This document shows positions 12,181 through 23,765 of a stretch of DNA of 64,000 nucleotides, piece after piece (within the stretch, counting starts at the first letter, position 1; each line of letters starts with the position of its first letter). A program made the translations under genes and the position numbers. The stretch is from Monoplex corrugatus. Taxonomy: Eukaryota > Mollusca > Gastropoda > Littorinimorpha > Ranellidae. The stretch covers positions 45,170,681 through 45,234,680 of the forward strand of contig CM060307.1 of assembly GCA_030674185.1 (NCBI GenBank), in the 5' to 3' direction. Below the pieces are notes generated by a model, which did not search any database, was not told where the DNA came from, and worked only from the letters and a program-made list of their open reading frames with translations.

Positions 12181-12540
12181 CCCCCCCCCCCCCCCCCCCC
12201 TATTATCCCGTATGAGAACCGGATCCTCTGGCCCTATGAAGTTCTCCAGCCTGGTTCTCAGGACTTTTCCCCTCAGGGAACTACCCACTGCATTCGAGAC
12301 CAGGGGTACCTTGTTCCCCAAGGGCAGGAGAAAGAGACATACAGACTTCTGTGGTCCAGATGCACAGGTTTCATTTTTGCCCAAAGAGGTGAAGTCCATT
12401 CCCAGATATGCACCCGTGTTCCTTGTGGGAGACTTTCTTTGGCCTGTCTAACATACCCACAGGAGAGATCGGAAGGAGCTGCCTTCGGGCACATTCCCCA
12501 TACGGAAGGGGAGGGGGGGGGGAGTGCCCATGCCAAACAA
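12181..12540. other. C20 homopolymer and flanking unique DNA (copy 2: 35799-36158)
   Basis: A run of about 20 C at 12181-12200 (about 21-22 in copy 2) leads into 340 bp of GC-richer unique sequence directly upstream of the 34-bp array. The overlapping open frames on both strands show no protein features. Confidence 0.5.
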
Positions 12541-15500
12541 TGGGGCGTTATATGTAACTGCAAGTCCCGTTAGATGAGGTGTTATAGGTAACTGCAAGTC
12601 CTGTTAGATGGGGTGTTCTAGGCAACTTCAAGTCCTGTTAGATGGGGTGTTATAGGTAACTGCAAGTCCTGTTAGATGGGGTGTTATAGGTAACTTCAAG
12701 TCCTCTTAGATGGGGTGTTATAGGTAACTGCAAGTCCTGATAGATGGGGTGTTATAGGTAACTTCAAGTCCTGTTAGATGGGGTGTTATAGGTAACTGCA
12801 AGTCCCATTAGATGGGGTTTATAGGTAACTTCAAGTCCTGTTAGATGGGGTGTTATAGGTAACTGCAAGTCCTGATAGATGGGGTGTTATAGGTAACTTC
12901 AAGTCCTGTTAGATGGGGTGTTATAGGTAACTTCGAGTCCTGTTAGATGGGTGTTTATAGGTAACTGCAAGTCCTGATAGATGGGGTGTTATACAGTGGA
13001 GTCCATTAATAACGACAACTGTAATAACGAGAACACTGTAGTAACGAGACATTTTTCAATCCCCGTTTTTTATCCTTCTTAATCTTTAAGAATAAACCAT
13101 TGGGTTTAACGAGAGTTAGTGGATAATCATCTCGGTAATAACGAGAGATTTTCTATCCTTCCTGGTCACAAAAGTTCTCGCCACTCGCCCCACCACCACC
13201 TCGTCGTCAAGTTCCCGGTAGGGCACATCTCGTGGTGGCCGGTAACAAAGAAAAACAACGAAAGGCGCGTCCTTGTGCGGTGTGTAATCAAGGGACACTA
13301 TCGATTAATTATGAACACATCGACGGCGCCGGTGCCAAGATTATTTCCCTTTGTTTCCCTTGGTAAATTTGTCATTTGGGAATAACGAGAACTCGGCAAT
13401 AGCGAGAAAATGTGCCTGGGCCGTCCGCTCTCGCTATAACAGAGTTTCACTGTATGTAACTTAAAGTCCTGTTAGATGGGGTGTTATAGGTAACTTCAAG
13501 TCCTGTTAGATGGGGTGTTATAGGTAACTGCAAGTCCTGTTAGATGGGGTGTTATAGGTAACTTCAAGTCCTGTTAGATAGGGTGTTACAGGTAACTGCA
13601 AGTCCTGATAGATGGGGTGTTATAGGTAACTTCAAGTCCTGTTAGATGGGGTGTTACAGGTAACTTCAAGTCCTGTTAGATGGGGTGTTACAGGTAACTG
13701 CAAGTCCTGGTAGATGGGGTGTTATAGGTAACTTCAAGTCCTGTTAGATGGGGTGTTCTAGGTAACTTCAAGTCCTGTTAGATGGGGTGTTATAGGTAAC
13801 TTCAAGTCCTGTTAGATTGGGTGTTATAGGTAACTTAAAGTCCTGTTAGATGGGGTGTTATATGTAACTTCAAGTCCTGTTAGATGGGGTATTATAGGTA
13901 ACTTCAAGTCCCGTCAGATGGGGTGTTCTAGGTAACTTCAAGTCCTGTTAGGTGGGGTGTTATAGGTAACGTCAAGTCCTGTTAGATGGGGTGATATGGG
14001 TCATGTAAAGTCCTGTTAGATGGGGTGGTATAGGTCACGTCAAGTCCTGTACGTCAAATCCTGTTAGATGGGGTGTTATAGGTCACGTCAAGTCCTGTTA
14101 GATGGGGTGGCATAGGTCACGTCAAGTCCTGTTAGATGGGATGGTATAGGTCACGTCAAGTCCTGTTAGATGGGATGGTATAGGTCACGTCAAGTCCTGT
14201 TAGATGGGATGGTATAGGTCACGTCAAGTCCTGTTAGATGGGATGGTATAGGTCACGCCGTCCTGTTAGATGGAAGGTTATATGTAACTTCAAGTCCTGT
14301 TAGATGGGGTGTTATAGGCCATTTCAAGTCCCGTCAGATGGGGTGTTCTAGGTAACTTCACATCCTGTTAGATGGGGTGTTACAGGTCACGTCAATCCTG
14401 TTAGATGGGGTGTTATAGGTCACGTCAAGTCGTGTTAGATGGGGTGTTGTAGGTCACGTCATGTCCCGTCAGATGGGGTGTTCTAGGTAACTTCAAGTTC
14501 TGTTGGATGGGGTGTTATAGGTCACGTCAAGTCCTGTTAGATAGGGGTGTTACAGGTAACGTCAAATCCTGTTAAATGGGCGTTACATGTAACTTCAACT
14601 CCTGTTAGACTGGGTGGAGGTGTTATAGGTCACGTCAAGTCCTGTTAGATGGGGTGTTACAGATAACGTCAAATCCTGTTAGATGGGGTTTCTAGGTAAC
14701 TTCAAGTCCTGTTAGATTGGGTGTTATAAATCACGTCAAGTCCTGTTAGATGGGGTGTTATAGGTCACGTCAAGTCCTGATTAAAATGAGGTGTTCTAGG
14801 TAACTTCAGGTCCTGTTAGATGGGGTGTTGTAGGTCACGTCAAGTTCTGTTAGATGGGGTGTTATAGGTCACGTCAAGTCCTGTTAAATGGGGTGTTATG
14901 AGTCCTGTTAAGTCCTGTTAGATGGGGTGGTATAGGTCACGTCAAGTCCTGTTAGATGGGGTGTTGTAACTCACGTCAAGTCCTGTTAGATGGGGTTGTA
15001 TAGGTCACGTCAAGTCCTGTTAGATGGGGTTGTATAGGTCACGTCAAGTCCTGTTAGATGGGGTGTTATAGGTCACGTCAAGTCCTGTTAGATGGGATGG
15101 TATAGGTCATGTCAAGTCCTGTTAGATGGGTGTTATAGGTCACATCAAGTGCTGTTAGATGGGGTGGTATAGGTCACGTCAAGTGCTGTTAGATGGGGTG
15201 GTATAGGTCACATCAAGTCCTGTTAGATGGGGTGTTACGAGTCACATCAAGTCCTTTTAGATGGGGTGTTGTAGGTCACGTCAAGTCCTGTTTAGAGTGG
15301 AGGTTACAGGTCGCCTTAGGCCTGTGAGATAGAGGGTTACAGGTCGCCTCTAGTCCCGTCAGATGAGGTGTTACAGGCCACCTTATGTCCTGTTAAATTG
15401 GATGTTACAGGTCACGTCCAATTCTATGAGATGGGATGTTACAGTTCCCCTCAACATACGTCGTGTCAGATGGGGTTTTACTGGTCACGCAGGTTCTGTG

Positions 15501-15700
15501 AGACGTGGTCACGTCAAGTTCTGTGAGACGTGGTCACGTCAAGTTCTGTGAGATGGGGTGTTACTTATTACCTCAGTTTTTGTCACATGAGATGTGACGG
15601 TTTCCCTCGACTTCAGTCCTGTGAGATGAGACCTTACAGGTCACACCAAATCTTGTGAGACGGGATGTTACTGATCACCTCAACTTAAATTCTGTAAGAT
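12541..15700. repeat. 34-bp minisatellite array, copy 1, roughly 75-80 units
   Basis: The unit is GTTAGATGGGGTGTTATAGG followed by TAACTTCAAGTCCT. The left third tends to alternate units with ACTGCAAG and ACTTCAAG, a 68-bp higher-order period. From about 13980 the unit changes to GGTCACGTCAAGTCC, and after about 15300 the units degenerate. A pogo-like MITE interrupts the array at 12994-13452. No coding potential. Confidence 0.95.
12994..13452. mobile_element. pogo/Tigger-like MITE in the minisatellite, copy 1
   Basis: 459 bp, beginning CAGTGGAGTCCATTAATAAC and ending with the reverse complement of CAGTGAAACTCTGTTATAGC, flanked by TA on both sides (12992-12993, 13453-13454). TA duplication and CAGTG ends fit the Tc1-mariner superfamily, pogo/Tigger branch. 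Both ends continue into further AATAACGAGA/TAGCGAGA blocks. There is no transposase frame, so it is non-autonomous. The interrupted unit TTATATGTAAC occurs elsewhere in the array. Confidence 0.75.
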
Positions 15701-16009
15701 GCTGCGTCGACGAATACTAGATGGGAAAATTCAGGCTTCTAAGCATGCTTGAGACCCCGAGAGATATGATGAATCAATCCAGCCCAAACTGAAGACTGCA
15801 GACATGAAAAGTCCAGGGGGCAGTGGAGGCAGCGAAGGAAAGCCTGAAAAGTCAGAGAAATAATAGACGATACTGTAACCAAAGACAGGGACTGGGATCA
15901 CTAATTAAAGATTTTTATTTGACCATAGAAACCACATAAGTACATTTGGTTAATTTTTTTTTATTTATTCAGAGCTATATATCTTTCAATTATCTAGTAG
16001 TTGTTACCT
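15701..16009. other. Unique spacer after the 34-bp array (copy 2: 39326-39628)
   Basis: Unremarkable non-coding sequence; no repeat or gene recognised. Confidence 0.4.
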
Positions 16010-16640
16010 TGGAATTGTGGCCAAATCATCCAAATTTCGGCATTTGTCTGTCTCATTCAAGGTATTACTAAACACATGGAAACAATTATTATGTTCACAG
16101 CAAACCGTAGTGGTGATGCTGTTTTTCACACAAATGACATAATAACCGTTATAATAAGATGTTTCCTTATATGGTTCGACCGTTTTCGTAACAATGGTTG
16201 AGATTGCCGATATACATAACTCAACCAAAAATGAAAATGATCATATCATAAACGGATGATCGCTGATAAAATCCCATTTGAAATTTTCATCGCTCATAAG
16301 GCAACCCGGACTATTACTTCTCATAGCCATTGTGACTTTGAAGAAGAATTAAAAAATAACTTAATAAAACACCATGAAGTGAGAACAGTAGTAATCAATA
16401 ACCGTTATAATAAAATGTTTCCTTATATGGTTCGACCGTTTTCGTAACAATGGTTGAGATTGCCGATATACATACAATGACTCAACCAAAAATGAAAATG
16501 GTCATATCATAAACGGATGATCGCTGATAAAATCCCATTTGAAATTTTTATCGCTCACAAGGCAACCCGGACTATTACTTTTGCAACGAAGCATTAAAAA
16601 ATAACAATAAATAAAACACCATGAAGTGAGAACAGTAAAA
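16010..16640. repeat. 257-bp tandem repeat (two units plus partial), copy 1
   Basis: The block starting ATAACCGTTATAATAA at about 16142 recurs at about 16399 with few changes, including GGTTCGACCGTTTTCGTAAC and CATAAACGGATGATCGCTGA. The preceding 130 bp looks like part of the same family. A diverged relative lies at 23766-24112. Short open frames inside are not conserved between units. Confidence 0.8.
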
Positions 16641-16792
16641 ATCTGTCTTTCACAACAATGAAAACAAAATTTGAATTTCTGGGAAGGTCCAGAGAAAGTA
16701 CTGTGTAAACACGTTCATGAAAAAATAAGCTTGTTTTAGGCACCTTTTTGACCCTTGTGACCTTGATCTTGGTGCCATGACTTTCAGTTAAA

Positions 16793-16794
<2 letters not shown>

Positions 16795-16830
<36 letters not shown>

Positions 16831-16852
16831 ATGATGATGATGATGATGATGA
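16795..16852. repeat. (GAT)n microsatellite at LINE 3' end, copy 1
   Basis: GAT trinucleotide run with one ATATGAT interruption. On the minus strand it directly follows the 3' end of the LINE at 16853-20365, where RTE-type LINEs often carry short tandem tails, so it probably grew from that tail. Confidence 0.85.
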
Positions 16853-19800
16853 TAACAACGGTAATCATATGGCGCTTAATCTTGACAATTCAAATCAAAG
16901 CATACTCACGCACCAGATATACGCATGCCATCAATGCAGACTACTTTAGTGTGTAGGCCTCCCTCGGTCATGGCTAACCATGGACAAAGTACATCCGTTC
17001 TAATGTCTAGATGGGCTGTCTGCTTGGTCCAAGCATCGTCGCTTGTGACTGTAGAGACCAATGCGAGAGAGGCAGTCTCTGTCGCAGCGGTCGCATGTGT
17101 ATGCTGATGCTGGTCTGTTGGCTGTCATCCCTTTTCTGCGAACTCGCTTTTCTGCTGCAGCAGCTGACAGTTTGTCCTCACCAATCCGCAGCTGTTTCTT
17201 GGGGGGTGGTTCTCCAGCTGTTGCGGTCGTCTGCGAGGTCCTCCCAGGACTCAGTGTTGATCTCCAGCGCCTTCATGTCACGTTTCCAAACGTCTTTGTA
17301 TCTCACCTGTGGGCGGCCAATGTTTCTCTGCCCTGTGGCAAGCTCACCATAAAGGATGTCTATTGGGATGCGACCATCTTCCATGCGGCGAACGTGGCCC
17401 AACCAGCGCAGCCGACGCTGTCTCAGCATGGTATGCATGGTTGGGAGGCCAGCGCGGGTCAGGACTTCGGTGTTGGTCACCTTGTTTTGCCAGGAAATGC
17501 CGAGTATGCGCCGTAGGCTTCTCAGGTGGAAGGTATTGAGCCTTTTCTCCTGATGAGCATGCGTGGTCCACGCCTTGCTGCCATACAGCAAGGTGCTGAG
17601 GACACAGGCGTTGTATACAGCCATCTTTGTTTTCGTGGTCAGCTTGGGATTTGTCCATACCCTTTGTGTGAGGCGGGCTAGTGTTGTGGCTGCCTTCCCG
17701 ATCCTCTTGTCGATCTCTGTGTCAAGGGAGAGGTTATCGGTTATGGTGGACCCAAGATATGTGAATTGATGGATGGCTTCAAGCTCGTAGTCATCAATGG
17801 TGATGGCTGGTGGAGATGGCGTGCCTTGGCCCAGGACGTTTGTCTTCTTAAGACTGACGGTCAGACCAAAATCTTTGCAGGCCTGGGAGAAGCGGTCCAT
17901 TAGTGACTGCAAGTCCCGCTGAGTATGGGTCACAACTGCGGCATCGTCGGCAAATAGCATGTCTCTGATGATCTTTGCGTCCCTCATGTCCTGCGGTACA
18001 GCTCCCTCATTCCAACACTGACAGAGGACTGCGTACAAAGGGTGCAGAAGAGAAGTCTTGCAGTGCTTGATGAGGTCTGGGGGAATTCCGTCGTTGCCAG
18101 GTGCCTTGCCTGATGCCAGGCTATCAATGGCCTTGCTGAGTTCGTCCACAGTTAGCTCTGCGTCAAGTTCTTCCATTACCGGCATGCACTTGATGGCATC
18201 GAGGGCTGAGGGGGACACCATGGTCTGTGTGGAGTAGAGGTTGGAGTAGTGTTCCGCCCATCTTTCCATATGTCGGCTAGGATTGCTGATTACTTCCCAG
18301 TGGAGGATTTGAGGGGGGCGATCTTGCTCTGTGTTGATCCCAGTGCCTTCTTTGTGCCATCATACATTCCTCGGATGTTGCCTCTTTCAGCAGCACTCTG
18401 TATCTCTTTGCTGAGCTCTATCCAGTACTCGTTTGCGCAGCACCTGACGTTAAGCTGAACCTTGCTCCTGGCAGCCCTGAGGATTTGCAGGTTCTTCTCA
18501 CTGGGTGACCGCTTATACTCAGTGAGTGCGGCGCACTTGGCCTCAACAGTGGGAGTCATCTCTGATGATTTGGCCTCAAACCAGTCGTGGGACTTCACAG
18601 TTTTCTTCCCAAAGGTGGCCGTAGCAATGCGGTGCATGGTGTCTCGCAGCGTTTCCCATCTCTCTGTGGCAGAGTCTCTGGGCTGCAATGCATCGTATTC
18701 TCTCTGAAAGGCCTCTGCGAACTGTTCTACAAGATATGACTGAGACATCTTGCTGACGTCAATGCGAGGGTTCCCTTGTTTCTTTGAGCAGTGGAACTTC
18801 TTTGGTTGCAGCCTGATCTTGCAACATACCAGAGAGTGGTCTGTGTCGCAGTCTGCGCTGTGATAAGAGCGAGTGTGGAGAACGTTTTTGATAGCAGCAC
18901 GTCTTACTAGGATCAAATCCAGTTGGTGCCAATGTTTTGAGCGCGGATGCCTCCAGAAGACTTTGTGTTGAGCTTCGTCTTGAAGAAGGAGTTGGCGATG
19001 CACAGTTCATGGCAGGCGCAAAACTCAAGCAGTCGCTGTCCATTCTCGTTCATTTTCCCCACTCCAAAGGAACCGAGGCAGGAGGGCCAAGAGTCATTGT
19101 CCGCACCCACTCTGGCGTTGAAGTCGCCCAGGAGAAGAAGTTGTTCTGTCCTGGGGATGTTCCTTATGGTTGATGCAAGATTTTCGTAGAACTCATCCTT
19201 GGCGTCTGGAGAGGCAAACAGAGTTGGGGCATAAATGCTGATGAGAGTGACATAGCCTTCGGTGGTGTTGAAGCGGAGAGTCAAGAGTCGCTCTGAACCG
19301 CCGCTGCCTGGTTCAATCATGTTCAGCAGGCTGTTTCTTACTGCAAAGCCTACTCCGTACTCTCTTGGGGCATCAGAACTCTTTCCTTGCCAGAAGAAGG
19401 TGTAGTCCCTTTCCTTCAGTGTTCCTGAGTCAGCCGGCCGTGTTTCCTGCAGAGTGGCAATGTCCACATTGAGCCTCGTTAGCTCGCTGTTTATGATGGC
19501 GGTCTTTCTGGCATCGCTGATGTCTTGCAGATCTTGGGAGAGCCCAGGCATCATTGTTCGGACATTCCAACAGCCCAGTTTCACTGCTGATCCTTTTCCT
19601 GATCCGTTTCTTGAATTTGAATTTGAATTTTTGCCTGGTGCGGTAGTTAACGACCTGCTTGTCAGATTTTCTCCTAATCTTCATGCACCCAATGAAGAAG
19701 GCAGGTCGTGGCGGGACAGCACCTGATTGGCTGGGGGCTGCCCAGCTTAGGCGGTAGCTGTCCAGTAAGACACGAAGGTCTCTCCCACCGTCAAAAGCAA

Positions 19801-20365
19801 CCCCTGGCGTCAGCTCTACGCCAGTTGAGCAATGACTTATCACCGGTATCTGTTGCTTCCCGTGTTGTGCCGACACTAGTGTTAGTAGCGAGGCTGGAGT
19901 GTCCTCTCCAGGTCGTAGGTGCAGAGTGTTTGTGGATGAATGTATCGATGTAAGCCTGGGCAGTCTAATATGGAAGACAGGCTGTTGCCCATGCAACTTG
20001 TCTCCACCTCGCTGACAGATCCAAAGGAACAGCAGGGCTGTTACGTTTTGGTGCCAACGCGGCCGCAGGAGCTGCCGGAAAGTGACAAAGTTTGCCATCC
20101 AACCGCCTGAGGGGCCCCACACCGGATTTACTGTCAGGGTTTACTCCCTTAGCTAGATGGCTGCGGTAGCTCTTCAGAGCTGGCGCCCTTTGATGGATCT
20201 AATTTATTTCCACCAGGGTTTCTAGCCACCCTCCTCACCATCCTCCTGAGAGGACTGGTGGGGGTGCTGGTTTAGTCGCCAGCAATTCGACCCTGTGACA
20301 GGTAGTACTGGGTTTCTGGTTACCAGTAGCGGATACATCTATCCGACCTGACTGCAAGACTACTT
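16853..20365 (-). mobile_element. LINE family D (RTE-like, internally deleted), copy 1
   Basis: Minus-strand non-LTR retrotransposon with about 780 bp of 5' leader, an endonuclease-RT ORF (17000-19584), a short 3' UTR and an ATC-type tail. It carries the apurinic-type endonuclease and a C-terminal zinc finger but lacks the middle of the reverse transcriptase. The right boundary against the neighbouring LINE C near 20366 is approximate. No clear target duplication was found. Confidence 0.75.
17000..19584 (-). pseudogene. LINE D endonuclease/RT ORF, copy 1, with frameshifts and an RT deletion
   Basis: The ATG at 19584 starts KLGCWNVRTM. Endonuclease landmarks follow in order: LQETRP, YGVGFAVRN, LLLGDFNARVG, HQLDLILVRR and CDTDHSLVCC. 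The RT thumb side has GKAPGNDGIPPDLIKH, then AKI is joined directly to IRDMLFADDAAV near 17970, so motif A, motif B and about 200 residues usual in the family are absent while the frame stays open. The C-terminus has RRLRWLGHVRRMEDGR and, after a frameshift in a run of six C (17200 region), a CX2C..HX3C finger (CDRCD..HKRRC). Frame breaks at about 18960 and 18297 are absent from copy 2. It cannot be an active polymerase. Confidence 0.8.
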
Positions 20366-20697
20366 TACAGTATACAAAAAGACTCACATGAACTGAGGGA
20401 AAGAGGTAGTTGTAGAAGTCGTTGTTGTAAAAGAAGTTGGTTTTTGAATTGAATTTAAAAGCAGAAGGGGTAAGTGTTAGGCATAGTGGAAGTCTGTTCC
20501 AGGCAGAGGGTTCTGAGACAGCAAAAGAAGCTGGCCAGCAGTTGATAGTTGAAATCTAGGAACCTGAAGGATATGAGTGTCTGATGCTAAGTGCAAGGTG
20601 TGAGTTGGCGTATAAATATTTAAAATGGCACATACTGGTGTAATACAAACTATCCAGCTTATATTCAGTTCTGTTTAAGACAGACAACCAGTGCAAA
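20366..20697 (-). mobile_element. LINE C (CR1/L2-like), 3' part, split by LINE A, copy 1
   Basis: On the minus strand this continues the LINE C frame interrupted at the insertion. It reads fragments such as NRTEYKLDSLYYTSM, then after frameshifts a SAWNRLPL-like segment typical of the extreme C-terminus of CR1/L2-like ORFs, ending near the LINE D 5' end. The copy-2 counterpart is 43976-44309. Confidence 0.6.
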
Positions 20698-22806
20698 ATT
20701 GAGGAAAAGGAAACAGACCAAAAACAACATCAAATTCAACCTTGGACTCTTAAAGACAGATGAAGTGATACGTAAAAAATTAATGTACATGTTCAAAACA
20801 AATTCAGTGCTCTGGAAGACGCTGGTGACAGTGAGGAACAATGGACAAAGTTGAGGAATTCAATAAATGAAGCCTGTGAAGAAATCCCTAAAGCAGATAG
20901 AAAAAGCAAAAAAGAACTGGATGACTAATGAAAGTTTGGGCTTGATGGAGGAAAGGAGGAAGGCAAAGAGAAATGAGGAGATCTACAGGAAGATAAACAA
21001 GGAGATCAGGAATAGGTGCAATGAAGCTAAGGAAGCTTGGCTGAAATCAAAGTGCAAAGAAATGGAAGACCGACCCAAAACGGATCCTCAGGGAATGTAC
21101 AGATGAATTGAAGAAATTTTCCACAGAAAAAAACACATGCACATCAACTGGTTGCTTAAAATCGAAAGATGGCACGCTTATCATGGAAAAAGACAAAATA
21201 TTAGACAGATGAGAAGAGTACATTAAAGACCTTTTTGAGGATGACAGAAACGAAGAACACACTATAAAAAAGAACTTTGAAGGACCACCCATAATGAAAA
21301 ATGAAGTTAGAGCGGCACTGAAAAAGATGAAACCGGGAAAAGCCCCAAGACCAGACAACATTACTACAGAGATGATTGAAGCCCTGGAGGAATTTGGCAT
21401 AGAAAAAATAACAGTCCTCCTAAATGAAATTTACGACACTGGAAAAATCCCCAAAGATATGTCAAAATCAATTTTCATTGCACTTCCAAAGAAGACAGGG
21501 GCTATAGAATGCGAATTCCATCGCACAATCAGTTTGATGAGCCATGTAACAAAAATCCTGTTAAGAATAGTCATGATGAGGACAAGGAATAGAATCAAAA
21601 GAGAAATAGCAGATGAACAGTGTGGATTTGTGGAAGGGAAGGGAACTATTAATGCCATATACATCCTAAGAACTAGCATAGAGAGGTCAAATGAGATGAA
21701 TAAGGATTTATATTTATGCTTTGTTGACTACACCAAGGCTTTCGATCGGGTAAGACATGATGAATTGATCAACCAACTGGAGAGACTCAATGTTGATGGA
21801 AATGATCTACGAATAATCAGGAATATGTACTGGGAACAAACAGCTGCAATGAGAATAGAAAACAAGAAAACAATGTAAGCTCTTTCCAAAATATCAAAAG
21901 AGGAGTCAGACAGGGTTGTGTTTTGTCACCAGATCTGTTTTCACTTTACAGCGAAAACATCATGAGAAACCTAGAGGAAGACCCTGGATTAAAGGTTGGA
22001 GGGAAAATGATAAACAACATTCGATATGCAGATGACACCGTGCTAATTGCAGAAAGTGAAAGAGACCTACAAAACCTTGTGAATATACTAGAAATAGAAA
22101 GCAAAGGTAAGGGGCTGGAACTAAACAGCAGGAAGACTGAAGTCATGGTGATCAGTAAAAAACATGAAATCCCCTCCTGCAAAATAACAGCAAATGGCAC
22201 AACCTTGACACAGGTTGATAAATTCAAATACCTGGGAACGATCATTTCATCAGACGGCAGATGCACATCAGAAATAGCCGGCAGAATCGGCCAAGCCAAA
22301 ACAGCATTCAAGAAGATGACAAGCATTCTTACCAACAAATGCCTATCAATTAACATCAGGAAGAGAGTTCTTGAGTGTTATATAGAACCAATACTGTTGT
22401 ACGGATGCGAGGCGTGGATAGTCAACAAACAAAGCCAGAACAAGATTGAGGCAGCCGAGATGTGATTTCTAAGAAGAATGTTGAGGGTTCCATGGACAGC
22501 AAAGAAAACAAACGAGACAGTCTTGATGGAGGCAGACACAAGTAGATCACTCATAAGGAAGATTGGGAAAAGACAGGCAATATTTATAGGCCATTTTATG
22601 AGGAAGGGGGATTTGGAGCACCTGGTCACAACGGGAAAGCTGGAGGGAAAGAGAGCACCGGGTAGACCCAGGGAGAAAATGCTGGACGGACTTGCAGAGT
22701 GGCTGGGAACGGGGAGGGTGGAGGAGATGCTAGGGGCAACGAGAGATAGAGGCAGGTGGAAGTCCATGATCGCCAACGCCATGCGGCAGGGCACCTGATG
22801 ATGAAA
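20698..22806 (+). mobile_element. LINE family A (RTE-like), 5'-truncated, inserted in LINE C, copy 1
   Basis: The insertion is bounded by a perfect 12-bp target duplication AACCAGTGCAAA (20686-20697 and 22807-22818). It has RT motifs in order: GKAPRPDNITTEMIEALEEF, IFIALPKKTGA, DEQCGFVEGKGT, CFVDYTKAFDRVRHD (motif A), GVRQGCVLSPDLF (motif B), IRYADDTVLIA (motif C), FKYLGTIISSDGR and a C-terminal GHFMRKGDLEHL..GRPREKM region. The endonuclease is missing. Stops or frameshifts fall after ENKKTM (21878), after IEAAEM (22465) and in the 5' linker. The 3' end is CACCTGATGATGAAA. Confidence 0.85.
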
Positions 22807-22818
22807 AACCAGTGCAAA

Positions 22819-23390
22819 GAGCGAAGGACTGAGGGGACTGACGTGATTAAACCTCTTCTTTCTGAGGACAAGACGGACGAGCAGCTGTGTTTGTATGCGT
22901 TGCAGACAGAAACGAGAGAGTTACAATAATCAAGATGAGACCAAATGAGAGATGTCACAAGCTTAGATGCAGACTCAGTTGAATGATACCTTCGAATGCA
23001 ACCAATGCGTCGAATCTTATAGTAGCATGAATGGCAGGTCTGGGCCAGAAACTTCTGCACAGAAAGAGTGTTGACAGAATCAGAGAGATGACGTTGTTAC
23101 CTAGCTGGATGGTATTCAGTGTAATAGAGACGAGTGCCTATGAGCATGGCTTCGGTTTTATCACTATATTAACTGGAGTTTCTTTTATGTCATCTAGTTC
23201 TGGATATCGACGTAGCAGCTGAATGTCTCTGAGACAAGGAAAGTGATGAATTTCAGGGGTGGTGCTATTCTGCAGTTGTAAATCATCTGCGTAAAAACGA
23301 TGTGTCATGTCGAGTTCATGCAGCTGCGACTCCTCAGTAGTCCACATATTTGAGTTAGATAAAAATCCGTCGACAAACAGCTGAGAAAAT
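22819..23390 (-). mobile_element. LINE C (CR1/L2-like), RT part upstream of the split, copy 1
   Basis: The minus strand reads MTHRFYADDLQLQ (RT motif C in the CR1/L2 context), then in another frame SCYYKIRRIGCIRRY and LIWSHLDYCNSLVSV, which are standard C-terminal landmarks of CR1/L2-like LINEs. Several frameshifts make it a pseudogene. It is the host into which LINE A inserted. The 5' end is lost near 23390. Confidence 0.7.
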
Positions 23391-23765
23391 CATACTAACA
23401 CATTTTGGTGACAGATCCCACACAGACACATAGACAGACACCCCCCCCCCCCCTCTGATCGATATGAAATAATCTCTCTTCATTGAAAAAAAATGGTGAT
23501 TGAAAAGGCAAATAGTTAAAACATGGATATAGTTTGTTCATTTATAATAATGACATAGGATGGTTAAGCCCATCCATATTGATTTTCTCTCTTTTATGTC
23601 AGTGACCTTTGAAAAATAACCCTTGGTAAGTAAACATTCGATATTGGACATGATCATTTAACAATATCCACCAAACATCTTCACATCTGGCTCATAAATA
23701 TCGTAACCATGACGACATATGTATTGATCACCAATCTGGTGATTGTAACCTGTAGATTATACCAA

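Noticed and set aside
13119..13385. 88-codon frame inside the pogo-like MITE
   Set aside because: Not transposase-like; the element has a typical non-autonomous length.
12541..15700. CRISPR array
   Set aside because: The 34-bp repeats are directly contiguous with no unique spacers and there are no cas genes; it is a eukaryotic minisatellite.
19430..20122. 230-codon minus-strand frame upstream of and overlapping LINE D
   Set aside because: Overlaps the LINE D endonuclease start in another frame and shows no ORF1-type motif; treated as 5' leader.
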